A stretch of 22,176 nt of DNA from positions 598-22,773 of the forward strand of contig DDRC01000112.1 of assembly GCA_002342985.1 (NCBI GenBank), read 5' to 3'. This stretch comes from Flavobacteriales bacterium UBA2426 (GTDB lineage: Bacteria; Bacteroidota; Bacteroidia; Flavobacteriales_F; PHOS-HE28). Below the pieces are notes generated by a model that was given only the letters and a program-made list of their open reading frames with translations, was not told the DNA's origin and ran no database searches. Below are positions 1-7,606 of this stretch, one piece after another. A program made the position numbers and the translations under genes. Each line of letters begins with the position of its first letter. Within the stretch, counting starts at the first letter, position 1.

Positions 1-158
1 TCCAGCGCCAGCCGCAGCGCGCGCACCCGCTCCAGATGGCGCTGCGTGCTCAGCTGCTGCTGGGTGTCGTACCAGCCGTGCAGGGCCAGCGCGGCCAGCA
101 GCGCCACCGGCGCGATCGCCGCCGTCACCAGCCAAGCCAACTGCCAACGGATCTTCAA
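1..158 (-). CDS. N-terminus of a membrane-anchored protein, possibly a sensor kinase (partial, runs off the window)
   Basis: Only the first 52 codons are present; the rest lies beyond base 1. The reading frame starts at a TTG (158..156) that gives MKIRWQLAWLV; the nearby ATG at 165-163 is followed by a stop two codons later, so TTG is the only sensible start. A strong Shine-Dalgarno, AGGGAGGA on the minus strand, sits 4 nt upstream. The translation shows a positively charged start, one hydrophobic span (about residues 7-26, rich in Ala and Leu), then a polar Gln/Arg-rich stretch. That is the usual N-terminus of a membrane sensor, for example a histidine kinase, but no catalytic domain is visible, so the function is inference. 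It is read in the same direction as fumC, 75 nt after its stop. SD use and composition differ from the genes beyond 1.7 kb. Confidence 0.55.
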   Translation of the reverse strand, partial: MKIRWQLAWLVTAAIAPVALLAALALHGWYDTQQQLSTQRHLERVRALRLAL

Positions 159-162
159 GCCA

Positions 163-170
163 TCCTCCCT
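163..170 (-). promoter_or_regulatory. Shine-Dalgarno of the truncated membrane protein
   Basis: The minus strand reads AGGGAGGA here, four bases before the TTG start codon. It fixes the TTG start. It is also one of the few good Shine-Dalgarno sequences in the window, which fits a proteobacterial rather than Bacteroidetes source for this end. Confidence 0.65.
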
Positions 171-233
171 GTGAAGCGATGGCCATTCTGCGTTGCGCGC
201 CAGCCAGCGGCAACGCCCCGGCGGTGTGCGGGC

Positions 234-1643
<1,410 letters not shown>

Positions 1644-1656
1644 GGCTTCGCTTCAA

Positions 1657-1749
1657 TTTCTGACATCGAACACCGCATTATCAACATCGAAGCGGGGTCT
1701 ACCTCCCTTCGACATTCGGTATTCAATGTTCTGTGTTCATCATTCTCAG
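1657..1749. repeat. Intergenic inverted repeat built of degenerate 7-nt units
   Basis: The gap between fumC and prfB is comparatively AT-rich and periodic. On the plus strand the triplet TTC recurs exactly every 7 nt, at 1708, 1715, 1722, 1729, 1736 and 1743 (units such as TTCGACA, TTCGGTA). The left half carries the same kind of unit in the opposite direction: CATCGAA at 1664-1670 and 1685-1691, with degenerate units between. The halves meet in a hairpin, GAAGCGGGGT / ACCTCCCTTC (1689-1710), pairing at 8 of 10 positions around CT. The last units run into the 3' end of prfB. It may act as a transcript 3' end or be a dispersed repeat; neither role is proven. Confidence 0.6.
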
Positions 1750-2843
1750 ACCTTCTGGCTCTGCCCGTGCATCATCAGATAGGCCTTCAGGAACTCATCG
1801 ATCCCGCCGTTCAGCACATCATCCACGCTGCTCGTCTCGTGCTCGGTGCGCACGTCCTTCACCAGCTTGTAGGGCTGCAGCACGTAGTTGCGGATCTGGC
1901 TTCCCCACTCGATCTTCTTCTTGCCGGCCTCGATCTCGCTGCGCTTGCTTCGGCGCCGCTCCAGCTCGGCCTCGTACAGCTGCGACTTCAGCAGCTGCAG
2001 CGCCTTGTTCTTGTTCTCCAGCTGGCTGCGCGTCTCGGTATTCTCGATGATGATGCCCGTGGGCGCGTGTCGCAGGCGCACGCCGGTCTCCACCTTGTTC
2101 ACGTTCTGGCCTCCGGCACCGCCGCTGCGGAAGGTATCCCAGGTGATGTCGCTGGGGTTGATGTCGATCTCGATGCTCTCGTCCACCAGCGGGTACACAT
2201 ACACGCTCACAAAGCTCGTGTGGCGCCGCGCATTGCTGTCGAAGGGGCTGATGCGCACCAGCCGGTGGACGCCGTTCTCGCCCTTCAGCATGCCGAAGGC
2301 GAACTCGCCATCCACCTCCAACGTGGCCTGCTTGATGCCCGCCGCTTCCCCGTCCTGGTAGTCCAGCACCTTCACCGCGTAGCCGCTCTTCTCCGCCCAC
2401 ATGCGGTACATCCGCAGCAGCATCAAGGCCCAGTCGTTGCTCTCGGTGCCGCCCGCACCGCTGGTGATCTGCACCACCGCGCTCAGGGGGTCCTCCTCGG
2501 CGCTGAGCATATTCTTGAACTCCAGCTCCTCCAAGGCCTTCTCCGCCTTGCCGAATTGCGCTTCCACTTCCTCTTCGCTCACCTCCTTCGCCTTCCAGAA
2601 GTCGAACATCACGCCCACATCGTCTATCTCGCGCTTCACATCCTCCCAGAGCGCCACCCAGCGCTTCAGCTCGCGGATCTTCTTCATGGTGGCCTGCGCC
2701 TTCTTCTGGTCGTTCCAGAAGTCGGGGTCGTGGGTGTATTTCTCCTCCTCGAGGATACGCCCGCGCTTGTCCTCGATCTCGAGGTAGCCCTTGAGCGCTT
2801 CCAGGCGTTCACCGAGGCCGCCGATCTCGTCGATGGTGATCAT
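1746..2843 (-). CDS. prfB: Peptide chain release factor 2
   Basis: RF2 recognises UAA and UGA stop codons and triggers peptide release on the ribosome. The 365-residue product is full length. The stop-codon recognition motif SPF is at residues 199-201 and the catalytic GGQ at 244-246 within SGGAGGQNVNKVETG; the N-terminal helical domain covers about 1-110. In many bacteria prfB carries an autoregulatory +1 frameshift at an in-frame UGA near codon 25. Here the corresponding place reads AAG GGC TAC CTC GAG (codons 18-22), so the frame is continuous and no frameshift is needed. The ATG start has no Shine-Dalgarno but has a TACTTTCG box 8 nt upstream. It stands 80 nt after recX and may have its own promoter. 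Confidence 0.97.
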   Translation of the reverse strand: MITIDEIGGLGERLEALKGYLEIEDKRGRILEEEKYTHDPDFWNDQKKAQATMKKIRELKRWVALWEDVKREIDDVGVMFDFWKAKEVSEEEVEAQFGKAEKALEELEFKNMLSAEEDPLSAVVQITSGAGGTESNDWALMLLRMYRMWAEKSGYAVKVLDYQDGEAAGIKQATLEVDGEFAFGMLKGENGVHRLVRISPFDSNARRHTSFVSVYVYPLVDESIEIDINPSDITWDTFRSGGAGGQNVNKVETGVRLRHAPTGIIIENTETRSQLENKNKALQLLKSQLYEAELERRRSKRSEIEAGKKKIEWGSQIRNYVLQPYKLVKDVRTEHETSSVDDVLNGGIDEFLKAYLMMHGQSQKV

Positions 2844-2851
2844 TCCGGGCG

Positions 2852-2859
2852 CGAAAGTA
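2852..2859 (-). promoter_or_regulatory. -7-like box before prfB
   Basis: The minus strand reads TACTTTCG, one mismatch from the Bacteroidetes -7 consensus TAnnTTTG, 8 nt before the prfB ATG. No TTG is found at the ideal 19-nt distance upstream. The same type of box precedes many genes in this window. Confidence 0.4.
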
Positions 2860-2923
2860 GCTGGGGCGGGGCTGTCCGTTGCATGTTGCTGGCTGTCAGC
2901 CCTTGGCAGCGGGCGGGCGGCAC

Positions 2924-3388
2924 CTAGGCCAGCCCCTCGAGCGCCCGCTTCACCTCTTCCGACGCAAAGCCGCGTCGCAGGAAGTACGCCATCACCTTCT
3001 GCCGCTTCCTGAAGGCATCGGGCTCCTTCTCCCTGGCCCAGCGCTTGACCACCAGCTCACGCAGCTTTCCGCTCTGCTCCTCTCGGTCGATGGCCTTGAG
3101 CGCCACCCGGATGCAGGGCTCGCTCACCTGCCGCTGCCTCAGGGCCGCCTCGATCTTGCGGAGCCCCCAGCCCTTCTGCCGCAGCTTGCTCACCGCGAAG
3201 TGCTCGGCGAAGCGCGCCTCGTTGAGGAAGCCTTCACCGATGAGTTGGCTGATGATGGACTCGATGTCCTTGGCGGGCACCTCCCATGCGTAGAGCTTGT
3301 CGCGCACCTCCTGCTGGGCGCGCTCCTGCCGGGCGCAGTAGGCGCGGGCTTTAGCAAGGGCGTCGGAGATGGTTGGCTTCTTCGGCAT
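2924..3388 (-). CDS. recX: Regulatory protein RecX
   Basis: RecX binds RecA filaments and modulates recombination. The 154-residue product consists of short helical repeats as expected: the start region ALAKARAYCARQERAQQEV, then a repeat ending LIGEGFLNEARFAEHFAVSK (about 48-68), the RQKGWGLRKIEAALRQR stretch (70-86), and a C-terminal repeat RKRQKVMAYFLRRGFASEEV (about 127-146). The length suits the short RecX forms common in Bacteroidetes. The ATG at 3388 lies 27 nt after the stop of rng, on the same strand, so it is probably the last gene of the HU-TPR-COX24-rng unit. recA is not adjacent. No Shine-Dalgarno is seen. Confidence 0.9.
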   Translation of the reverse strand: MPKKPTISDALAKARAYCARQERAQQEVRDKLYAWEVPAKDIESIISQLIGEGFLNEARFAEHFAVSKLRQKGWGLRKIEAALRQRQVSEPCIRVALKAIDREEQSGKLRELVVKRWAREKEPDAFRKRQKVMAYFLRRGFASEEVKRALEGLA

Positions 3389-3415
3389 GGGGAGCCTGCC
3401 GAACCTGCAAACGCC

Positions 3416-4966
3416 TCACACCGGCACCTCGTTCCCCGCGTCATCCTGCACGGTGTACGCCAGGTACTGCAGGGCGCCCTCGGGCTTCACCTTCACCCAT
3501 TTCCTCCAACGCAGGTACCACTTGTGCTGGATGCTGGGCAGGCCTTTGGTGAGGAAGGCGTGGATGAAGGGGTGCACGCAGAGCGTGAGGCCGGTCATGC
3601 CCTTCTCGCCGTGCAGGTAGTTGAGCGCGTTCTCGATCTCGTCGATGATGAGCACGGGCGCCTGCACCTCGCCGGTGCCCTTGCAGGTGGGGCAGCTCTC
3701 GGCGGTCTCGATCTCGGTCTCGGGGCGCACGCGCTGGCGGGTCATCTCGATGACGCCGAAGCGCGAGGGCGGCAGCACGTTGTGCTTCGCCTTGTCGTCC
3801 TCCATGGCATCCTTCAGCGCCTTGTGCAGCAGGCGGCGGTTCTCGGGCTCATAGAGGTCGATGAAATCCACGCAGATGATGCCACCCATGTCGCGCAGCC
3901 GCAGCAGGCGGGCGATCTCCTTGGCCGCCTCCACGTTGATGTCGAGGGCGTTCTTCTCCTGGGCCTGGCTGCCGCCTTTGCGGCTCCCGCTGTTCACGTC
4001 GATGACGTGCATGGCCTCGGTCTTCTCGATGATCAGGTAGGCGCCGCTGGGCAGCATCACCTGCTTACCGAAGGCCTGCTTGATCTGCTTGTTGATCCCG
4101 AAGCTGTCGAAGATGTCGATCTTCCCTTTGTAGTGCTTGACGATGCCCGCCTTCTCCGGTGCGATGCTCTGCAGCGTCGTGCGGATGTCCTCGGCGAGGA
4201 GCTCATCATCCACGTGGATCCCGGTGAAGCTCTTGTTGAGCACGTCGCGCAGCACGGCGTTGGTGCGGTCCACCTCGCCGAGCACCTTCTTGGGCGGCTG
4301 GGCGCTGCGCAGGTTGCTGAACATCACGTCCCAGCGCTGGAGCAGGTTCTTGAGGTCATTCTCCAGGTCGGCGCTGTCCTTCTCGGCGGCGTTGGTGCGG
4401 ATGATCACGCCGAAGTTCTTCGGGCGGATGGCCTGCATCAATTCCTTCAGCCGCTTGCGCTCCGCCTCGTCGGTGATGCGGCTGCTGATGCTCACCTTGT
4501 TGATGAAGGGCACCAGCACCATGTAGCGGCCTGCCAGGGTGACCTCGGCCGTGAGGCGCGGGCCCTTGGTGCTGATGGGCTCTTTGGCGATCTGCACCAG
4601 GATGCTCTGGCTGGCGCTGACGATGTCGGAGAGCTTTCCGTCCTTGGGGATGTCGGGGTCGAGCTTCCAGTCCTCCAGCAGGCTGCTGGCGACGGTGCCC
4701 GCCACCGCGCCCTTGGCGAACTTGTAGCTGTTGCGGTACTGGGGGCCCAGGTCGAAGTAGTGGAGGAAGGCGTCCTTCTCGTGCCCAACATCCACGAACG
4801 CCGCGTTGAGGCCGGGCGCCACCTTGCGCACCTTGGCCAGGTACACATCGCCCACGGCGAAGCCGCGCTCGGTCCTCTCGCGGTGGAGCTCGCTCAGCAC
4901 CCTGTCCTTCAACAGGGCAATGGCCACCTCCCCCCCGGCCGAACGGATGACGAGGTCTACGCTCAC
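3416..4966 (-). CDS. rng: Ribonuclease G/E family endoribonuclease
   Basis: This family cuts single-stranded RNA and matures rRNA 5' ends or starts mRNA decay in the cytosol. The 516-residue product has an N-terminal S1 RNA-binding domain (about 36-130) with an insertion near 74-115, then the 5'-sensor region and the DNase I-like catalytic core. The metal-binding aspartates are visible as D323 in VIDVNSGS and D367/D370 in CVDFIDL. The zinc-link motif CPTCKGTG is at 425-432. It lacks the long disordered tail of E. coli RNase E, so RNase G is the better name. The start is GTG (4966..4964, giving MSVDLVIRS); no in-frame ATG is close upstream and no Shine-Dalgarno is seen. It follows the small COX24-type gene by about 100 nt. 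Confidence 0.95.
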   Translation of the reverse strand: MSVDLVIRSAGGEVAIALLKDRVLSELHRERTERGFAVGDVYLAKVRKVAPGLNAAFVDVGHEKDAFLHYFDLGPQYRNSYKFAKGAVAGTVASSLLEDWKLDPDIPKDGKLSDIVSASQSILVQIAKEPISTKGPRLTAEVTLAGRYMVLVPFINKVSISSRITDEAERKRLKELMQAIRPKNFGVIIRTNAAEKDSADLENDLKNLLQRWDVMFSNLRSAQPPKKVLGEVDRTNAVLRDVLNKSFTGIHVDDELLAEDIRTTLQSIAPEKAGIVKHYKGKIDIFDSFGINKQIKQAFGKQVMLPSGAYLIIEKTEAMHVIDVNSGSRKGGSQAQEKNALDINVEAAKEIARLLRLRDMGGIICVDFIDLYEPENRRLLHKALKDAMEDDKAKHNVLPPSRFGVIEMTRQRVRPETEIETAESCPTCKGTGEVQAPVLIIDEIENALNYLHGEKGMTGLTLCVHPFIHAFLTKGLPSIQHKWYLRWRKWVKVKPEGALQYLAYTVQDDAGNEVPV

Positions 4967-5067
4967 GCGATGGCGATGTGATGATGCATGGAAGCAGGCA
5001 CGCGGGTGCGCACGACAGCGGCCCCTGAGGACCCAAGGCCCTCAGGCAGCAGCAACGTCACCGGCTA

Positions 5068-5163
5068 CTACCGGATCTTCTTCTTGTGGCGGTTCTTCCG
5101 CAGGCGCTTCTTGCGCTTGTGGGTGGCCATCTTGTGGCGCTTCCGCTTCTTTCCGCAGGGCAT
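5068..5163 (-). CDS. 31-residue basic AURKAIP1/COX24-type protein, probably ribosomal
   Basis: A short frame, ATG at 5163..5161 to TAG at 5070..5068, encodes 31 residues beginning MPCGKKRKRHKMATHKRKKR and ending RKNRHKKKIR. Nearly two thirds are Lys, Arg or His. The MPCGKKRKRHK...HKRKKRLRKNRHKKK pattern is the tiny Bacteroidetes family usually annotated as AURKAIP1/COX24 domain-containing, related by motif to mitochondrial mS38 and the actinobacterial small-subunit protein bS22. It is therefore probably a rRNA-binding component of the small subunit; that role is inferred from the family. It begins 6 nt after the stop of the TPR gene and precedes rng, so it is probably cotranscribed with both. 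Ordinary length cut-offs would miss it. Confidence 0.85.
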   Translation of the reverse strand: MPCGKKRKRHKMATHKRKKRLRKNRHKKKIR

Positions 5164-5169
5164 GTGTGC

Positions 5170-5664
5170 TCAGTGTTCGTGTACGTGTCCTTCCAATTCC
5201 AACAAGAAGCCATCCACCACGCGGGTGATGGCCGTATCGTCAACCAATTCGCGGTACCGGTGCAGGCAGGCGATGGCCTGGTCGGTACTGTCCAAGGTGG
5301 CATAGGTGCGCCCCAGGTAGAACCAGACATCGGGGAAGCCCTCGGCGTCCAGGTCGCGCACCTTCTTGAAGCGCTCCAGCGCCTTCTCCATCTGTCCGCT
5401 CTGCACCGAGAACAGCCCCAGGTGCCAATGCGCCTCGGCATTGTCGGGCTCCTGCTCGGCGATCTCGCGCAGCATCATGATGCCGCGCATGGGGTCCTGA
5501 CCCTGCACCAGGGCCACCGCCTCCATGGTGCGGGCCTTGGCGGGGGTGATGGCCGCCGCTTCCTCGCGCTTCCCCGAAGGTGTCCGGGGTACCAGTACCA
5601 AAAGAACGACTACCGCCGCGGCGCCGGCCAGAGCCAGCCACTGCGGCTTGCCCAAACCCATCAT
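5170..5664 (-). CDS. Single-span membrane protein with TPR repeats
   Basis: The 164-residue protein has a short N-terminus, one hydrophobic span (about residues 9-27, LALAGAAAVVVLLVLV), then a helical region with two or three tetratricopeptide units: AEAHWHLGLFSVQSGQMEKALERF (about 76-99) and PDVWFYLGRTYATLDSTDQAI (111-131) have the W/LG/Y/A spacing of TPRs. TPRs bind other proteins, so it may be a membrane-tethered scaffold; the partner is unknown. Two ATGs stand in tandem (5664 and 5661); the first overlaps the HU stop as ATGA, implying translational coupling to HU. It ends with a His-rich tail, GHVHEH, 6 nt before the COX24-type gene. It belongs to the HU-rng unit by position. Confidence 0.85.
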   Translation of the reverse strand: MMGLGKPQWLALAGAAAVVVLLVLVPRTPSGKREEAAAITPAKARTMEAVALVQGQDPMRGIMMLREIAEQEPDNAEAHWHLGLFSVQSGQMEKALERFKKVRDLDAEGFPDVWFYLGRTYATLDSTDQAIACLHRYRELVDDTAITRVVDGFLLELEGHVHEH

Positions 5665-5960
5665 TGGCCTTCAGGCTTCTGCGACCGGTTCTTCACCTGG
5701 TCCACGAATACATCGGCGGGCTTGAAGGCCGGGATGTCGTGCGCCGGGATGATGATGGTGGTGTTCTTGGCCAGCAGGCGGCCGGTCTTCTGCGCCCGGT
5801 GCTTCACCACGAAGCTGCCGAAGCCGCGCAGGTGGACCGCCTCGCCGTGGGCCAGCTGGTTCTTCACCTCATCCATGAACGCTTCCACCGTGGCGAGCAC
5901 CACCATGCGCTCGATTCCGGTCTTCTTGGAGATGATGCCCACCAGCTCTGCCTTCGTCAT
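5661..5960 (-). CDS. HU/IHF-family DNA-binding protein
   Basis: HU proteins are dimeric nucleoid proteins that bend DNA. The product has 99 residues from MTKAELVGIISKKTG, the conserved HU start. GFGSF lies in the turn before the DNA-binding arms, and the arm reads KTGRLLAKNTTIIIPAHD, the Bacteroidetes variant of the usual RNPxTGE arm, followed by IPAFKPA. The open frame extends 28 codons further upstream, but I place the start at 5960 because the family begins here and a full promoter lies at 5982-6011 inside that extension. It is divergent from mutY, with only 68 nt between starts, and is followed by an overlapping TPR gene. It probably leads the HU-TPR-COX24-rng-recX unit. Confidence 0.93.
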   Translation of the reverse strand: MTKAELVGIISKKTGIERMVVLATVEAFMDEVKNQLAHGEAVHLRGFGSFVVKHRAQKTGRLLAKNTTIIIPAHDIPAFKPADVFVDQVKNRSQKPEGQ

Positions 5961-5981
5961 AGCCCGATTGATTTGGGGGCG

Positions 5982-6011
5982 CAAATATAGCCGGATCAAC
6001 GGCACTCGCAA
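5982..6011 (-). promoter_or_regulatory. Promoter of the HU operon, Bacteroidetes primary-sigma type
   Basis: On the minus strand a TTG (6011..6009) is followed by exactly 19 nt and then TATATTTG (5989..5982). This matches the known Bacteroidetes consensus TTTG-N19-TAnnTTTG, apart from G for the first T of the -33 box. The HU ATG is 21 nt downstream. It is the only complete promoter I can read in the window. Confidence 0.75.
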
Positions 6012-6013
6012 CC

Positions 6014-6021
6014 CATCTTTG
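6014..6021 (+). promoter_or_regulatory. -7-like box before mutY
   Basis: CATCTTTG differs from TAnnTTTG at one position and ends 7 nt before the mutY ATG. It lies back to back with the HU promoter, so the two divergent promoters would compete for the same short region. No -33 match is seen. Confidence 0.35.
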
Positions 6022-6028
6022 TGCCTGT

Positions 6029-7093
6029 ATGTCAAGCCGTTCATGGTTCAGCCAGGCCCTGCTGCCCTGGTACCGCGAGAATCAGCGCCCTTTGCCGTGG
6101 CGCAAAACGCTTGATCCGTACCGCATCTGGCTCAGCGAGGTCATCCTCCAGCAGACCCGGGTGGACCAAGGGACCGCCTATTGGCACCGCTTCGTGGAGC
6201 GCTATCCCAGCGTGGCGCATCTGGCCAAGGCCTCTGAGGACCAGGTGCTTCGGCTCTGGCAAGGGCTGGGCTATTACAGCCGCGCCCGTAACCTGCGCAC
6301 GGCCGCCCAGCAAGTGGTGAAAGAGCACGGCGGACAGTTCCCGGCCGACCATGCCGCCCTGCTGAAGCTCAAGGGCATAGGGGATTACACCGCCTCGGCC
6401 ATCGCCAGCATCTGCTTCGGCATCCCGGAGCCCGTGGTGGATGGCAATGTCTTTCGGGTACTGGCCAGGGTCTTCGGCATCGCCACGCCCATCGACAGCA
6501 CCGCCGGGAAGAAGGAGTTCCGGGCGCTGGCCGGCGAACTGATCTCCCGCGAGCACCCCGGCGACCACAATCAGGCGGTGATGGAGCTCGGCGCCACAAT
6601 CTGTACGCCCAGGAACCCGCGCTGCGGCGAGTGCCCCTTGGCGCGCAAATGCATCGCGAAGGCAGAAGGGCGCATCGGGGAGCTGCCTGTGAAGGCGGGC
6701 AAGACAAAGACGCGCACCCGTCATTTCAATTACCTGCTGATCGAGGCGCAGGGAGGCATCTACCTCCGACAGCGCAGGGACAAGGACATCTGGCAGGGCC
6801 TGTGGGAGCTGCCCATGGTGGAGACGACGGCACCCATGACACGGCGGAGCTTCCATGCCCGGCTGCGTACGGTCCTTGGCCATGGATGGGCGATCGGCTC
6901 CATGCAGGGTCCGGTGAAGCACGTGCTCAGCCATCAGGTGATCCACGCCCTGCTCTGGAAGGCCTCCCCTCCGAAGGGCTTCACGCCGCCCACGGACTGG
7001 AAGCAGGTCTCTTGGGCGGCCCTCGATACGCATGCCCTGCCGCGGCTCGTGGAGCGCTACCTGCGGACCGACGACGGGGAAAACCACCCCTGA
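6029..7093 (+). CDS. mutY: A/G-specific adenine DNA glycosylase
   Basis: MutY removes adenine mispaired with 8-oxoguanine. All landmarks are visible in 354 residues: catalytic E37 in SEVILQQTRVDQ, the helix-hairpin-helix LKGIGDYTASAI (114-125), catalytic D138 in VVDGNV, and the four iron-sulphur cysteines C192, C199, C202 and C208 with C-x6-C-x2-C-x5-C spacing. The C-terminal NUDIX-like domain that recognises 8-oxoG covers about 230-350, with QGLWELPM (256-263) and the HVLSHQ loop (298-303). The ATG at 6029 is preceded by a CATCTTTG box and no Shine-Dalgarno. ssb follows 39 nt later on the same strand. The HU-mutY-ssb-gldE-gldD order is familiar from flavobacterial genomes. Confidence 0.96.
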   Translation: MSSRSWFSQALLPWYRENQRPLPWRKTLDPYRIWLSEVILQQTRVDQGTAYWHRFVERYPSVAHLAKASEDQVLRLWQGLGYYSRARNLRTAAQQVVKEHGGQFPADHAALLKLKGIGDYTASAIASICFGIPEPVVDGNVFRVLARVFGIATPIDSTAGKKEFRALAGELISREHPGDHNQAVMELGATICTPRNPRCGECPLARKCIAKAEGRIGELPVKAGKTKTRTRHFNYLLIEAQGGIYLRQRRDKDIWQGLWELPMVETTAPMTRRSFHARLRTVLGHGWAIGSMQGPVKHVLSHQVIHALLWKASPPKGFTPPTDWKQVSWAALDTHALPRLVERYLRTDDGENHP

Positions 7094-7101
7094 GGAACCG
7101 C

Positions 7102-7109
7102 TATCTTCG
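7102..7109 (+). promoter_or_regulatory. -7-like box before ssb
   Basis: TATCTTCG, one mismatch from TAnnTTTG, starts 8 nt after the mutY stop and ends 23 nt before the ssb ATG. It may give the ssb-gldE-gldD group a promoter of its own. Confidence 0.4.
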
Positions 7110-7132
7110 ACCCTCCAATCCTGAAGCAAGCC

Positions 7133-7570
7133 ATGTCCGGCGTGAACAAAGTGATCCTCATCGGCAACCTCGGCGCCGACCCCGAAGTGCGGCACCTGCA
7201 GAACGGCGCAGCCGTGGCCAACTTCCGCATTGCCACCAGCGAGACCTACAAGGACCGCCAGACCGGCGAGAAGCGCGAGCAGACCGAGTGGCACAATATC
7301 GTGGCCTGGCGCGGGCTGGCCGAGATCACCGAGCGTTACCTGCGCAAGGGCAGCAAGGTGTACGTGGAAGGCAAGCTCCGCACCCGCCAGTGGCAGGACA
7401 AGGATGGCAACACCCGCTACACCACCGAGATCCACGCCGATGAGATGACCATGCTGGACCGGCCCTCCACCGGCGCCCCGGTGCAGCAGGCGGCATCCGT
7501 TGCCGCGGCGCAGCCCGCCCCTGCGGCTGGTGGCGCCCAGGAGATGGAAGTGGACGACCTGCCCTTCTAG
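7133..7570 (+). CDS. ssb: Single-stranded DNA-binding protein
   Basis: SSB coats single-stranded DNA as a tetramer in replication and repair. The 145-residue product starts with [16 protein letters not shown], the family signature, and has the OB fold over about residues 1-107 ([40 protein letters not shown]). A short Ala/Pro/Gln linker leads to the acidic protein-interaction tip DDLPF at 141-145. The tail is shorter than in E. coli, as is usual in Bacteroidetes. It lies between mutY and gldE. Its stop codon is in the same frame as the gldE start 36 nt further on. Confidence 0.96.
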   Translation: MSGVNKVILIGNLGADPEVRHLQNGAAVANFRIATSETYKDRQTGEKREQTEWHNIVAWRGLAEITERYLRKGSKVYVEGKLRTRQWQDKDGNTRYTTEIHADEMTMLDRPSTGAPVQQAASVAAAQPAPAAGGAQEMEVDDLPF

Positions 7571-7606
7571 CCCGGCACCCGCAGCGCAGAACCCATCGCG
7601 TCCCCG

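Noticed and set aside
190..216. Hairpin GCGTTGC / GCAACGC between fumC and the truncated membrane gene
   Set aside because: Seven pairs with a 13-nt loop and no T run; not convincing as a terminator in such GC-rich DNA.
2879..4981. A 700-codon open frame on the plus strand opposite recX and rng
   Set aside because: It mirrors rng and recX in the antisense direction, with low-complexity Leu/His/Val composition and no recognisable family.
5961..6044. A 28-codon N-terminal extension of HU
   Set aside because: The family begins at MTKAELV, and the full TTG-N19-TATATTTG promoter lies inside the supposed extension.
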